Assembly (NCBI GenBank): GCA_903878805.1
Contig: CAIRJF010000005.1
Coordinates: forward strand, 1 to 55,720
Length of the DNA stretch: 55,720 nt
Reading direction: 5' to 3'
Source of the DNA: an uncultured Verrucomicrobia subdivision 3 bacterium
GTDB taxonomy: Bacteria > Verrucomicrobiota > Verrucomicrobiia > Limisphaerales > UBA11358
The position numbers and the translations under genes were made by a program. Positions 32,387 to 39,872 of the stretch are shown here, piece by piece; position 1 is the stretch's first letter; each line of letters opens with the position of its first letter. Under the pieces are notes generated by a model, which had not been told where the DNA came from, ran no database searches, and worked only from the letters and a program-made list of their open reading frames with translations.

Positions 32387-32533
32387 TCTGCCGGTTCAAG
32401 GAATCCTTCTGCCGACTGAATTGGCTTGTCTGCCAAGCCAGTTAGCCTAGCTGACAGTCCAGTTAGTCTGTCTGCCGGGTGACTTTGTCAATCTTCCAAC
32501 TTACTTGGCCAGTCTGCTGGTTCAATCCGGTAA
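32387..32533. repeat. Seven-unit degenerate 21-bp tandem array
   Basis: Units begin at 32387, 32408, 32429, 32450, 32471, 32492 and 32513. The period is exactly 21 with no indels. Most start with TCTGCC (variants GCTGAC, TCTTCC, TCTGCT), have A at position 12 in all seven, and usually TT at 14-15 and G at 17. No frame is open across the array. It lies between the leuB remnant and repeat copy B. Confidence 0.82.
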
Positions 32534-32549
32534 CGCTTCTTGCTTTGAA

Positions 32550-32628
32550 CGGAGCGCGGCTGTGCGCGAAGCGTCAGCCGCAGCAACATCACATTGCTGC
32601 GGCTGGTCTGCGACACAGCCGCGCTCCG
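32550..32628. repeat. Double-hairpin dispersed repeat, copy B
   Basis: The element starts CGGAGC-GCGGCTGT (32550-32563) and ends ACAGCCGC-GCTCCG (32615-32628). On the left GCGGCTG pairs with CAGCCGC (32575-32581). On the right GCGGCTG (about 32598-32604) pairs with CAGCCGC. Inside these are AGCAA and TTGCT. The symmetry is the same as copy A at 27086-27199, but in 79 instead of 114 bases. The following 55 bases before the S10 gene hold nothing else recognisable. Confidence 0.78.
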
Positions 32629-32683
32629 AAAAAATTTCCGTGGCGTGTGAACGCGAAGCCGCTAACCTGCGTCCAACTGAACC

Positions 32684-34198
32684 ATGACTGCTATGAATAA
32701 ATTCGCCGCTCTCTGCCTGTTCGCCGCCGCGCTGTCACTCCGCGCCGCTGACACCAATGCGCCCGCCGCCGCGCCGGAAAAAACTTCGCTCGGCCAGATT
32801 CCCGACGCCTCGCACGCGCCCGTGCGCGTGACGAACACCGTCAGCATCGCGGGCGAACGCGTCACATACATCGCCGAAACTGGAATGCTGCCGTTGCTCA
32901 AACCGGATGGCACTTCGCGCGCGTCGGTTTTTTACGTCGCCTACACGCGCACGGATGACAAGACCGGCGCGAAAAGGCCGGTGACATTTTCTTTCAACGG
33001 TGGCCCCGGCTCCGCGTCGCTCTGGTTGCACCTCGGCGCGCTCGGCCCGCGCCGCGTGAAGATGAACGAAGACGGTTCCATGCCCGCGCCACCCTTCGCG
33101 CTGACGAACAATGAATATTCCATCCTCAACGCCAGCGACTTGGTTTTCATCGATCCCGTCGCGACCGGTTTCAGCCGCGCAGCGAAAGACGAAAAGCCCG
33201 ACACATTTTTTGGCGACGAAGCGGATTTGGATTCCGTCGGCGAATTCATCCGCCTCTGGACGACGCGCCACGACCGCTGGCTTGCGCCGAAATTTGTCTG
33301 CGGCGAAAGCTACGGCGTCTTCCGCGCCGCCGGTCTCGCGGAACATCTCCGCAGCCGCTACGGACTTTATCTGAACGGCCTCATCCTCGTGAGCGGCGTG
33401 CTGGATTTCGGCACCATCAGCGGCGGCACGGGCAACGACCTGCCGTATCCGCTCATCCTTCCGGCCTACACGGCAGCGGCACATTTTCACAACAAACTTC
33501 CGGCGGACTTGCAATCTGATTTGACGAACGCCCTCGCCGAGTCGCGCGCGTTTGCGAAAGGTGAATTCACTTCCGCGCTGCTGCAAGGCGCCGCGCTCTC
33601 CGCTGACGAGAAGAAAAAAATTGTCGCCGAACTCGTGCGGCTCACCGGCCTGAAAGCGTCCGTCATCGAGGACAATAATCTACGCGTGGACCCGTATGTT
33701 TTCCGCAAGCAATTGTTGCACGACGACGGTTTGATTCTCGGCGCGTATGATGCGCGGTTGACCGGCCGCGACGGCGATCCCGCCGGGCCGGGCGCGGATT
33801 TTGATCCGTCGAGCGCGGCGGTGATGGGGCCGTTTTCGGCGGCGATGAATTCGTATGTCCGCAGCGAATTGAAGTTTGAAGACGACCTGCCTTACGAACT
33901 TATTGCCGGCGTGCAGCCGTGGAATTACGGCGCGCGCAATAATTTTGCCAACGCCAGCGACCGGCTCGCGTCCGTGATGAACCAGAATCCGTATCTGAAA
34001 ATTCTCGTGCTCGGTGGCCGCTGCGATCTGGTCTGCCCGATTGACACGATGCGGCACAGCGTGGATCACATGGCGCTGGCGGACGCCTACCGCCGCAATG
34101 TGACCTTCGCCGAGTTCGACGCCGGCCACATGATGTATATCAACCTGCCCGACTTAAAAAAATTGCAGACGGAGCTGGAAAAATTTGTCCGGCCGTAA
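32684..34198 (+). CDS. S10-family serine carboxypeptidase-like protein
   Basis: This 504-residue alpha/beta-hydrolase of peptidase family S10 has a signal peptide at about 4-20 (NKFAALCLFAAALSLRA). The catalytic serine is S209 in CGESYG. The aspartate is probably D448 in GGRCDLVCPID and the histidine H482 in DAGHMMY. The oxyanion-region motif FSFNGGPGSASLWLHLG (about 103-119) is clear. Such proteins remove C-terminal residues from peptides, or act as acyl-transferring relatives, probably in the periplasm. ATG at 34193-type alternatives are not needed; starts at 32684 and 32693 are both possible and differ by three residues. It is preceded by a repeat-rich spacer with no other gene. Confidence 0.88.
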   Translation: MTAMNKFAALCLFAAALSLRAADTNAPAAAPEKTSLGQIPDASHAPVRVTNTVSIAGERVTYIAETGMLPLLKPDGTSRASVFYVAYTRTDDKTGAKRPVTFSFNGGPGSASLWLHLGALGPRRVKMNEDGSMPAPPFALTNNEYSILNASDLVFIDPVATGFSRAAKDEKPDTFFGDEADLDSVGEFIRLWTTRHDRWLAPKFVCGESYGVFRAAGLAEHLRSRYGLYLNGLILVSGVLDFGTISGGTGNDLPYPLILPAYTAAAHFHNKLPADLQSDLTNALAESRAFAKGEFTSALLQGAALSADEKKKIVAELVRLTGLKASVIEDNNLRVDPYVFRKQLLHDDGLILGAYDARLTGRDGDPAGPGADFDPSSAAVMGPFSAAMNSYVRSELKFEDDLPYELIAGVQPWNYGARNNFANASDRLASVMNQNPYLKILVLGGRCDLVCPIDTMRHSVDHMALADAYRRNVTFAEFDAGHMMYINLPDLKKLQTELEKFVRP

Positions 34199-34222
34199 AA
34201 TTCAAATCAATTGTTAGAGGTC

Positions 34223-34678
34223 ATGCCAACCATTATCATTCAAATTATTTTTCCTCTGGCGGGAGCTATCGGTTTGACAATGGGCATTATATTTTGGATT
34301 CGCCTCATTCGTTATGGGCGGTTTCCAGTTGTTGATGGAAAGTTGATTTCGTCGGCTGTGTCAAAGGTAAGAACTCAAGACTCTCATGGGATTGGATACC
34401 AGTATTTACCCATCATTTCATACAGCTACGCCGTTGGCGCAGTCAGTTTTACTTCGTCACAAGTTTACAGCCTTAGTAGTTCTTACGGTTCTGCTTCACA
34501 AAGCTCGGCACAGAAGTGTTGCGACCAGTTAACAAGCAAGCCTTCATTGAAAGTTTACTACAATCCAGCCGAACCTAGTTTTGCGTTCTTGCGGAATGGG
34601 CCAAGAATACTACCCGTCTTTTTACCCATTTTAGTTGGGAGCGTTTTTATTATTATCGGTTTATTATGCAACCGATGA
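34223..34678 (+). CDS. DUF3592 domain membrane protein
   Basis: This 151-residue protein has one hydrophobic helix at each end (about 4-28, IIQIIFPLAGAIGLTMGIIFW; and about 131-148, VFLPILVGSVFIIIGLL). The DUF3592 pattern lies between them: VVDGKLISSAV, YLPIISYSYAVGAVSFTSSQVY and LKVYYNPAEPSFAFLRNG. Function is unknown. ATG at 34223 has AGAGG two bases upstream and is preferred over TTG at 34211. The gene is visibly richer in A and T than its neighbours and uses AT-ending codons, which suggests later acquisition. The following 120 bases hold no feature I can support. Confidence 0.8.
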   Translation: MPTIIIQIIFPLAGAIGLTMGIIFWIRLIRYGRFPVVDGKLISSAVSKVRTQDSHGIGYQYLPIISYSYAVGAVSFTSSQVYSLSSSYGSASQSSAQKCCDQLTSKPSLKVYYNPAEPSFAFLRNGPRILPVFLPILVGSVFIIIGLLCNR

Positions 34679-34798
34679 CACCTAGCGAGTTGCCGGAGCC
34701 AATCGCAATTAGCACTTTAAGTTCCGCTAACACGATTCAGCTGTAAGCACACTTGTTTGTTTCCGAACGGACGCGCGCCAGTTAAACTACGATTGCCA

Positions 34799-37600
34799 AT
34801 GAAACGCATCTTTGTCCTGTCCGCCGTGATTTTCAGCGGCCTGCTCGCGCGCGCGCTGCCCGCCAACGACGCGCTGTCGCTGGACGGCACCTGGCGCTTT
34901 CAACTCGACCGCGCCGACGCGGGCATCTCCGAAAATTGGGCGGCAAAAAAACTTTCCGGCCACCTCCACCTGCCCGGCTCGCTGCCGGAACAAGGCATCG
35001 GCGACGACGTGACGACGAACACCGTCTGGACCGGCGGCATCCGCGACCGCTCCTTTTTCACCGCGCCGGAATTTGCAAAATATCGTCAGCCCGGAAACAT
35101 CAAACTGCCCTTCTGGCTGACGCCGGAAAAATATTACGCCGGTGTCGCTTGGTATCAGCGCACGGTGGAAATTCCTTTGGACTGGAAAAATAAGCGCGTC
35201 GTCCTAACACTCGAACGTCCGCACTGGCAGACACAAGTCTGGTTGGACGGAAAAAATATCGGCACGAATGATTCGCTGGGCACGCCACACGAATATGATT
35301 TCGGCCAGCTCGCACCGGGCAAACACACGCTGACGATCCGCGTGGACAATCGCCGCATCGTGGACGTCGGCGAAAATTCCCACAGCATCAGCGATCACAC
35401 GCAGGGCAACTGGAACAGCCTCGTCGGCGAGCTTTCGCTGCACGCGACGCCGCGCGTGTGGATCGAAGATCTGCAGGTCTATCCGCACATCGCGACGCAT
35501 TCAGCGACGGTGACGGGAACCATCGGCAACATCTCCGGCGCGGATGGCGAAGCGGGCATGCTTTTTTATGTGGACGGAAAACTTCTGCATTCGGTCGTGG
35601 CCAACTGGACGACGAACGGCGGCACATTCACCGGCGAAATTCCTTTGGGCGAGAACGCGACGAACTGGGATGAGTTTCATCCAGCCGTTCGCCACCTGAC
35701 CGCCAAGCTCGGTGACGCCACGCGCAGCACGACTTTTGGTCTCCGCGAAATCTCGACGCAAGGGACGCAGTTCACGGTGAACGGTCGCAAAACATTTTTT
35801 CGCGGCACGCTGGAATGCTGCGTGTTTCCGCTGACCGGCCATCCGCCAACGGACGTGGCTTCATGGCAGCGCATCATCGCCATCGCGAAGGCGCACGGAT
35901 TAAATTTATTTCGTTTTCATTCGTGGTGTCCGCCGGAAGCGGCGTTTCAAGCGGCGGATGAACTGGGCTTTTATTTTCAAGTCGAGGCGTGTTCGTGGGC
36001 GAATCAAAGCACGACGCTCGGCGACGGCAAGCCCGTGGATGCGTGGGTTTATGACGAGACGGAGCGCATCCTGAAAACTTACGGCAATCATCCGAGCTTC
36101 ATGCTGATGGCTTACGGCAACGAACCGGGCGGAAAAAACTACAAGCCGTTTCTCACGGAATATGTCGCGCATTTCAAATTGCGCGACGCGCGGCGGCTGT
36201 GGACGAGCGCGAGCGGCTGGCCGGAATTGCCCGGCAATGATTTTGACGTGTCGCTGGCTCCGCGCATCCAGCAGGGCGCGAACGTGCCGCGCCTCACCGC
36301 ACAGCCGCCGGAGACGATGACAGATTACGCCGGTTATATTTCCGACCGCAGCGTGCCGGTCATCAGCCACGAAATCGGCCAGTGGTGCGCGTATCCCAAT
36401 TTTGCAGAAATAAAAAAATACAAAGGTTATTTGCAGGCGCGTAACTTTGAAATTTTCCGCGACTCGCTCGCCGCGCACGGCATGAGCGACGAAGCGGAAT
36501 GGTTTTTGTATGCGTCGGGGAAATTGCAGACGCTGTGCTACAAGGAAGAAATCGAATCCGCTTTGCGCACGCCGGGCATGGGCGGTTTTGAACTGCTCGG
36601 CCTCAATGATTTTCCCGGTCAAGGCACCGCGCTCGTCGGCGTGCTCGATGCGTTTTGGGACGACAAAGGTTACGTCACCGCCGCGCAATTCAGCCGCTCC
36701 TGCAACGCCGTCGTCCCGCTCGCGCGTTTGGAGAAACGCGTGTTCACGGCGGATGAAACGTTGTCCGCCGATTTGGAAGTGGCAAATTTCGGCGCCACTC
36801 CACTGACGAACGCCACGCCGCATTGCAAATTGGTTGCAGACGACGGACGCGTAATCGCCTCGCATATTTTTGATGCGCGCGACGTGCCGGTGGACAACGG
36901 CATCAAACTCGGCACGGCGAGTTTCAGTCTGAAAAATGTTCCCGCGCCCGCGCACTACAAACTCGTCGCCAGTTTCGCCGGCACAAAAATTCAGAATGAT
37001 TGGGACGTGTGGGTTTATCCCGCGCCGTCCGCGCCCAAAGCGCCGGTGGACGTGACAGTGTTTCACGAATTGAACGCTGCTGCGCTCGCAGTGCTGGATT
37101 CCGGCGGAACCGTTTTGTGGTTGCTGCCGCCGGAAAATGTCCGCAACGATTCCGCACGTCCGGTGAAGTTCGGCTTCAGCAGCATTTTTTGGAACACCGC
37201 GTGGACGCATCGGCAGGCGCCGACGACGCTGGGAATTTTGTGCGACTCGCGGCTCCCGCTGTTCGCCGAATTTCCGACGGAGGATTTCAGCAACTGGCAA
37301 TGGTGGTATCTGGTGCATCGCGCGCAACCGATGATTCTTGACGACTTGCCGGCGGGCTTGCTGCCGAGCGTTCAAGTCATTGACGACTGGACGACGAATC
37401 ACAAACTCGCGCTCGCTTTCGAGGCGCAAGTCGGCAAAGGAAAAATTTTTGTTTGCAGCGCCGATTTGGAAAATGATTTGGAACACGATCCGGTGCGTCG
37501 GCAATTCCGCACGAGCTTGCTGGACTATCTCGCCAGCCCGCACTTTCAGCCGAAATGGTCGGTGGAAGCAACGGTGTTGCAGCGTCTCGCGGCAAAATAA
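34799..37600 (+). CDS. Glycoside hydrolase family 2 protein
   Basis: This 933-residue secreted enzyme has a signal peptide at 1-20 (MKRIFVLSAVIFSGLLARAL). A sugar-binding jelly-roll domain (about 27-215, LSLDGTWRFQLD) is followed by an immunoglobulin-like domain and a TIM barrel (about 310-620). The presumptive acid/base is E442 in YGNEPGG and the nucleophile E525 in ISHEIGQW. FRFHSWCPPEAAFQAADELGF before them is typical of GH2. The product would act on beta-linked glycans, with galactosidase, mannosidase or glucuronidase activity not separable by eye. The C-terminal 250 residues add further beta domains. ATG at 34799 is chosen for the signal peptide. Confidence 0.87.
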   Translation: MKRIFVLSAVIFSGLLARALPANDALSLDGTWRFQLDRADAGISENWAAKKLSGHLHLPGSLPEQGIGDDVTTNTVWTGGIRDRSFFTAPEFAKYRQPGNIKLPFWLTPEKYYAGVAWYQRTVEIPLDWKNKRVVLTLERPHWQTQVWLDGKNIGTNDSLGTPHEYDFGQLAPGKHTLTIRVDNRRIVDVGENSHSISDHTQGNWNSLVGELSLHATPRVWIEDLQVYPHIATHSATVTGTIGNISGADGEAGMLFYVDGKLLHSVVANWTTNGGTFTGEIPLGENATNWDEFHPAVRHLTAKLGDATRSTTFGLREISTQGTQFTVNGRKTFFRGTLECCVFPLTGHPPTDVASWQRIIAIAKAHGLNLFRFHSWCPPEAAFQAADELGFYFQVEACSWANQSTTLGDGKPVDAWVYDETERILKTYGNHPSFMLMAYGNEPGGKNYKPFLTEYVAHFKLRDARRLWTSASGWPELPGNDFDVSLAPRIQQGANVPRLTAQPPETMTDYAGYISDRSVPVISHEIGQWCAYPNFAEIKKYKGYLQARNFEIFRDSLAAHGMSDEAEWFLYASGKLQTLCYKEEIESALRTPGMGGFELLGLNDFPGQGTALVGVLDAFWDDKGYVTAAQFSRSCNAVVPLARLEKRVFTADETLSADLEVANFGATPLTNATPHCKLVADDGRVIASHIFDARDVPVDNGIKLGTASFSLKNVPAPAHYKLVASFAGTKIQNDWDVWVYPAPSAPKAPVDVTVFHELNAAALAVLDSGGTVLWLLPPENVRNDSARPVKFGFSSIFWNTAWTHRQAPTTLGILCDSRLPLFAEFPTEDFSNWQWWYLVHRAQPMILDDLPAGLLPSVQVIDDWTTNHKLALAFEAQVGKGKIFVCSADLENDLEHDPVRRQFRTSLLDYLASPHFQPKWSVEATVLQRLAAK

Positions 37601-37646
37601 ACTTTGCCCGCGACTTTTTTTGCCGCCACAATAATAGAATTTGTTC

Positions 37647-38825
37647 ATGAGCAATCCTGTCATCACCGCCGAACCCGTCGCCTCGGAAAAAATTCCCGCC
37701 GCGTCGGCTGGTTTTTCCAAACCGGTTGTCCGCCCAAAAAAAAGTGCGCTGAATCTTTTCAAGGAAGTTCTCAAACACGGCGGGCCGGGCTACCTGCAAT
37801 TCGCCATCACGAATATCTGCAACGCCGATTGTGGTTTTTGCGGCTTCGCGCGTTCGCAATTTGATCCAAAGGCGCGGCGCAGCGTGACGCTCGACGAAGC
37901 GAAACGCGTCATTGATATCGCATTGAAAAATCATATCGGCTACCTGTTGTTCGTCGGCGGCGAGCCGATGGTGCACCGCGATTTGCGCGCCATGACGCGT
38001 TACGCGGCGGAACGCGGCATCCGCCCGATGATCTGCACGAACGGCGGTTTGTGGAATGATCAAAATATGCGCGACCTCGCCAGCGACGGCTTGAGCAGCG
38101 TCATCATGTCCATTGACGCGCACGACGTGACGAAGCACGAAAAAAATCGCGGCCTACCGGACGTCTGCAAAAAAATCAAGAAGGCGAACGAATTTTTCCA
38201 TTCCGTCGGCATCCAGACGACGGCGAGCATCACGGCGAGCCGGCTGATCGAGGATTACGAGAAGCTGCCGGATTTTTTGGAGACGCTCGGCTTCACAAGC
38301 TGCACGTTCAGTTATCCGCTCACGTCGCTCGCGAGCAGTTACTTGAGTTTCAGCGACAGCGGGCTGGTGAATTTCAACAAGGAAGAACTGATTCAACTGT
38401 TTGAAAAAATCAAGCAGATGAAAAAGAACAGCGGTTTTCCCGTGGTGAACCCGACCGAGTCGCTCGACGAGATGCAGCGCCATCTGCGCGGCGAAAAAGA
38501 AAAATTCGGCTGCCTCGGCGGTCACAAATATTTCTACCTCGACTGGAACCTCGACCTCTTCCGCTGCCACGCGTGGCACGAGCCGATGTGCAAGGTCTGG
38601 GATTGGGACGATTCCAAGCTCATCCGCGACGGCTGCACCAAGTGTATGATTGACTGCTACCGCGATCCCAGCGTGCTGCAATTCGTCGCCATCAGCGCGA
38701 GCGATGCCTACAACAATTTGAAGCAGGGCAAAATCGCCGACGCCGCAAAAAATATTTTTGACACGCGCAACCTGACCTCGCTCAAAGCCGTATGGGACGA
38801 CCGCAAGTGGATTGGCGGCGTTTGA
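37647..38825 (+). CDS. Radical SAM protein with C-terminal cysteine cluster
   Basis: This 392-residue radical SAM enzyme has its 4Fe-4S motif at C58-x3-C62-x2-C65 (CNADCGFC). FVGGEPMVHRDL is the SAM-binding GGE motif and IMSIDAHDVTKHEKNRG follows. The C-terminus has cysteines in CLGGHKYFYLDWNLDLFRC, CKVWDW and CTKCMIDC, which may bind an auxiliary cluster. From memory, the order ...HLRGEKE ... C-x2-C-x3-C resembles HpnH-like proteins, but the match is partial and the substrate is unknown. ATG at 37647 is two codons after an in-frame TTG. The gene lies 46 bases after the GH2 gene and may be co-transcribed with it. A strong terminator follows. Confidence 0.82.
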   Translation: MSNPVITAEPVASEKIPAASAGFSKPVVRPKKSALNLFKEVLKHGGPGYLQFAITNICNADCGFCGFARSQFDPKARRSVTLDEAKRVIDIALKNHIGYLLFVGGEPMVHRDLRAMTRYAAERGIRPMICTNGGLWNDQNMRDLASDGLSSVIMSIDAHDVTKHEKNRGLPDVCKKIKKANEFFHSVGIQTTASITASRLIEDYEKLPDFLETLGFTSCTFSYPLTSLASSYLSFSDSGLVNFNKEELIQLFEKIKQMKKNSGFPVVNPTESLDEMQRHLRGEKEKFGCLGGHKYFYLDWNLDLFRCHAWHEPMCKVWDWDDSKLIRDGCTKCMIDCYRDPSVLQFVAISASDAYNNLKQGKIADAAKNIFDTRNLTSLKAVWDDRKWIGGV

Positions 38826-38850
38826 AGCCTGCCAACATTTTCCGAAATAA

Positions 38851-38886
38851 AAAGCGGCTCCCGGTTACGAGAGCCGCTTTTATTTT
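38851..38886. terminator. Bidirectional rho-independent terminator
   Basis: AAAGCGGCTC (38851-38860) pairs perfectly with GAGCCGCTTT (38871-38880) across a 10-base loop, with A-runs before and T-runs after. It lies between the radical SAM gene and convergent korB and can serve both. Confidence 0.9.
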
Positions 38887-38912
38887 GTCACCGACTGACA
38901 ACCGTTAGTTGG

Positions 38913-39848
38913 TTATTTCATCCGGTCGAAATTTTTCTGGAGAATCTGCCAGTCTTTCAGGCCGGTGACTTTGCTCTGGAAGGATTTAACAATCTCGGCC
39001 TCCTTGGCGTTCTTGGTCGGCTTATTGACCTTGTAAAAAATGCCGAAGCTGCCGGGGAACGGTTCGCCCGCGAGCTTGTAGGCCGCGAGTTCGTCGGTCA
39101 CGTCATGGCTCTTGGGCACTTCGTTGAACACGCCGCCTTTGCGCGGGTTGCTCGCGTCGAACGCGCCTTCGTAAAATTCCACGCATTCGCTCAAGCATTC
39201 GATGAAGCTGAACCCGTCGTGGTCCATCGCGGCTTCCATCATCTGCAAAACGTGGTTCGGATTCGTGTGCGTGGTGCGCGCGACGAACGTGGCGCCGGCG
39301 GCGATAGCCTGCTTCATCGGGTTGATGGGATAATCCACCGCACCCCATTGGTCGGTCTTGCTCTTGAAACCGAGCGGCGACGTGGGCGAGGTCTGTTTTT
39401 TCGTGAGCCCGTAAACCCAGTTGTCCATGACGCAATAAGTCATCTTGATATTTTTGCGCGCGGTGTGGTTGAAATGATTGCCGCCGATGGAAAAGGCGTC
39501 GCCGTCGCCGCCGAAAACGAAGACGTGCAAATCCGGACGCGAAAGTGAAATGCCGCTGGCGAACGGCAGTGCGCGGCCGTGAATGTAATGCGCACCGTGC
39601 GCCTGCACGAAATACGGAAACCGGCTGGAGCAACCGATGCCCGCGACGGTGGTGATTTTTTCATGCCACATCTTGCGCTTTTCGATCAGCTTGAAATAAA
39701 GCGCGAGCACGGAAAAGTCGCCGCAGCCGGGACACCACGTCGGATGATCGGCGGCGATTTCTTTTTTGGTCAGGCCCTTGCGTTCCTCGACGGGCGGCGT
39801 GGTGGTGCTGACGGCGGTGACAGGTTTGGCTAACAGCGTTTCGCTCAT
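38913..39848 (-). CDS. korB: 2-oxoacid:ferredoxin oxidoreductase beta subunit
   Basis: This 311-residue subunit carries thiamine diphosphate and an iron-sulfur cluster. Markers are WCPGCGDF (about 38-45), AGIGCSSRFPYF (about 69-80), HGRALPFASGI and the ThDP/Mg motif GGDGDAFSIGGNHFNHTARKN (split about 112-132). With the alpha subunit it oxidatively decarboxylates a 2-oxoacid, most likely 2-oxoglutarate, to the CoA thioester with reduction of ferredoxin, and it can run in reverse. The first 30 residues are a low-complexity extension. The gene starts 24 bases after korA and is the second gene of the operon. Pyruvate as substrate cannot be excluded. Confidence 0.88.
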   Translation of the reverse strand: MSETLLAKPVTAVSTTTPPVEERKGLTKKEIAADHPTWCPGCGDFSVLALYFKLIEKRKMWHEKITTVAGIGCSSRFPYFVQAHGAHYIHGRALPFASGISLSRPDLHVFVFGGDGDAFSIGGNHFNHTARKNIKMTYCVMDNWVYGLTKKQTSPTSPLGFKSKTDQWGAVDYPINPMKQAIAAGATFVARTTHTNPNHVLQMMEAAMDHDGFSFIECLSECVEFYEGAFDASNPRKGGVFNEVPKSHDVTDELAAYKLAGEPFPGSFGIFYKVNKPTKNAKEAEIVKSFQSKVTGLKDWQILQKNFDRMK

Positions 39849-39872
39849 ATTATATTGGCGGTTGAAATTAAA

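Noticed and set aside
32387-32533. CRISPR array
   Set aside because: The period is only 21 bases with no repeat/spacer alternation, repeats are degenerate, and no cas gene is present.
35906-37774. A 622-codon open frame on the minus strand opposite the GH2 gene and the start of the radical SAM gene
   Set aside because: The plus strand encodes clear GH2 and radical SAM domains with catalytic motifs. The minus-strand translation is Arg/His-rich and without recognisable domains, as expected for the complement of high-GC coding sequence.
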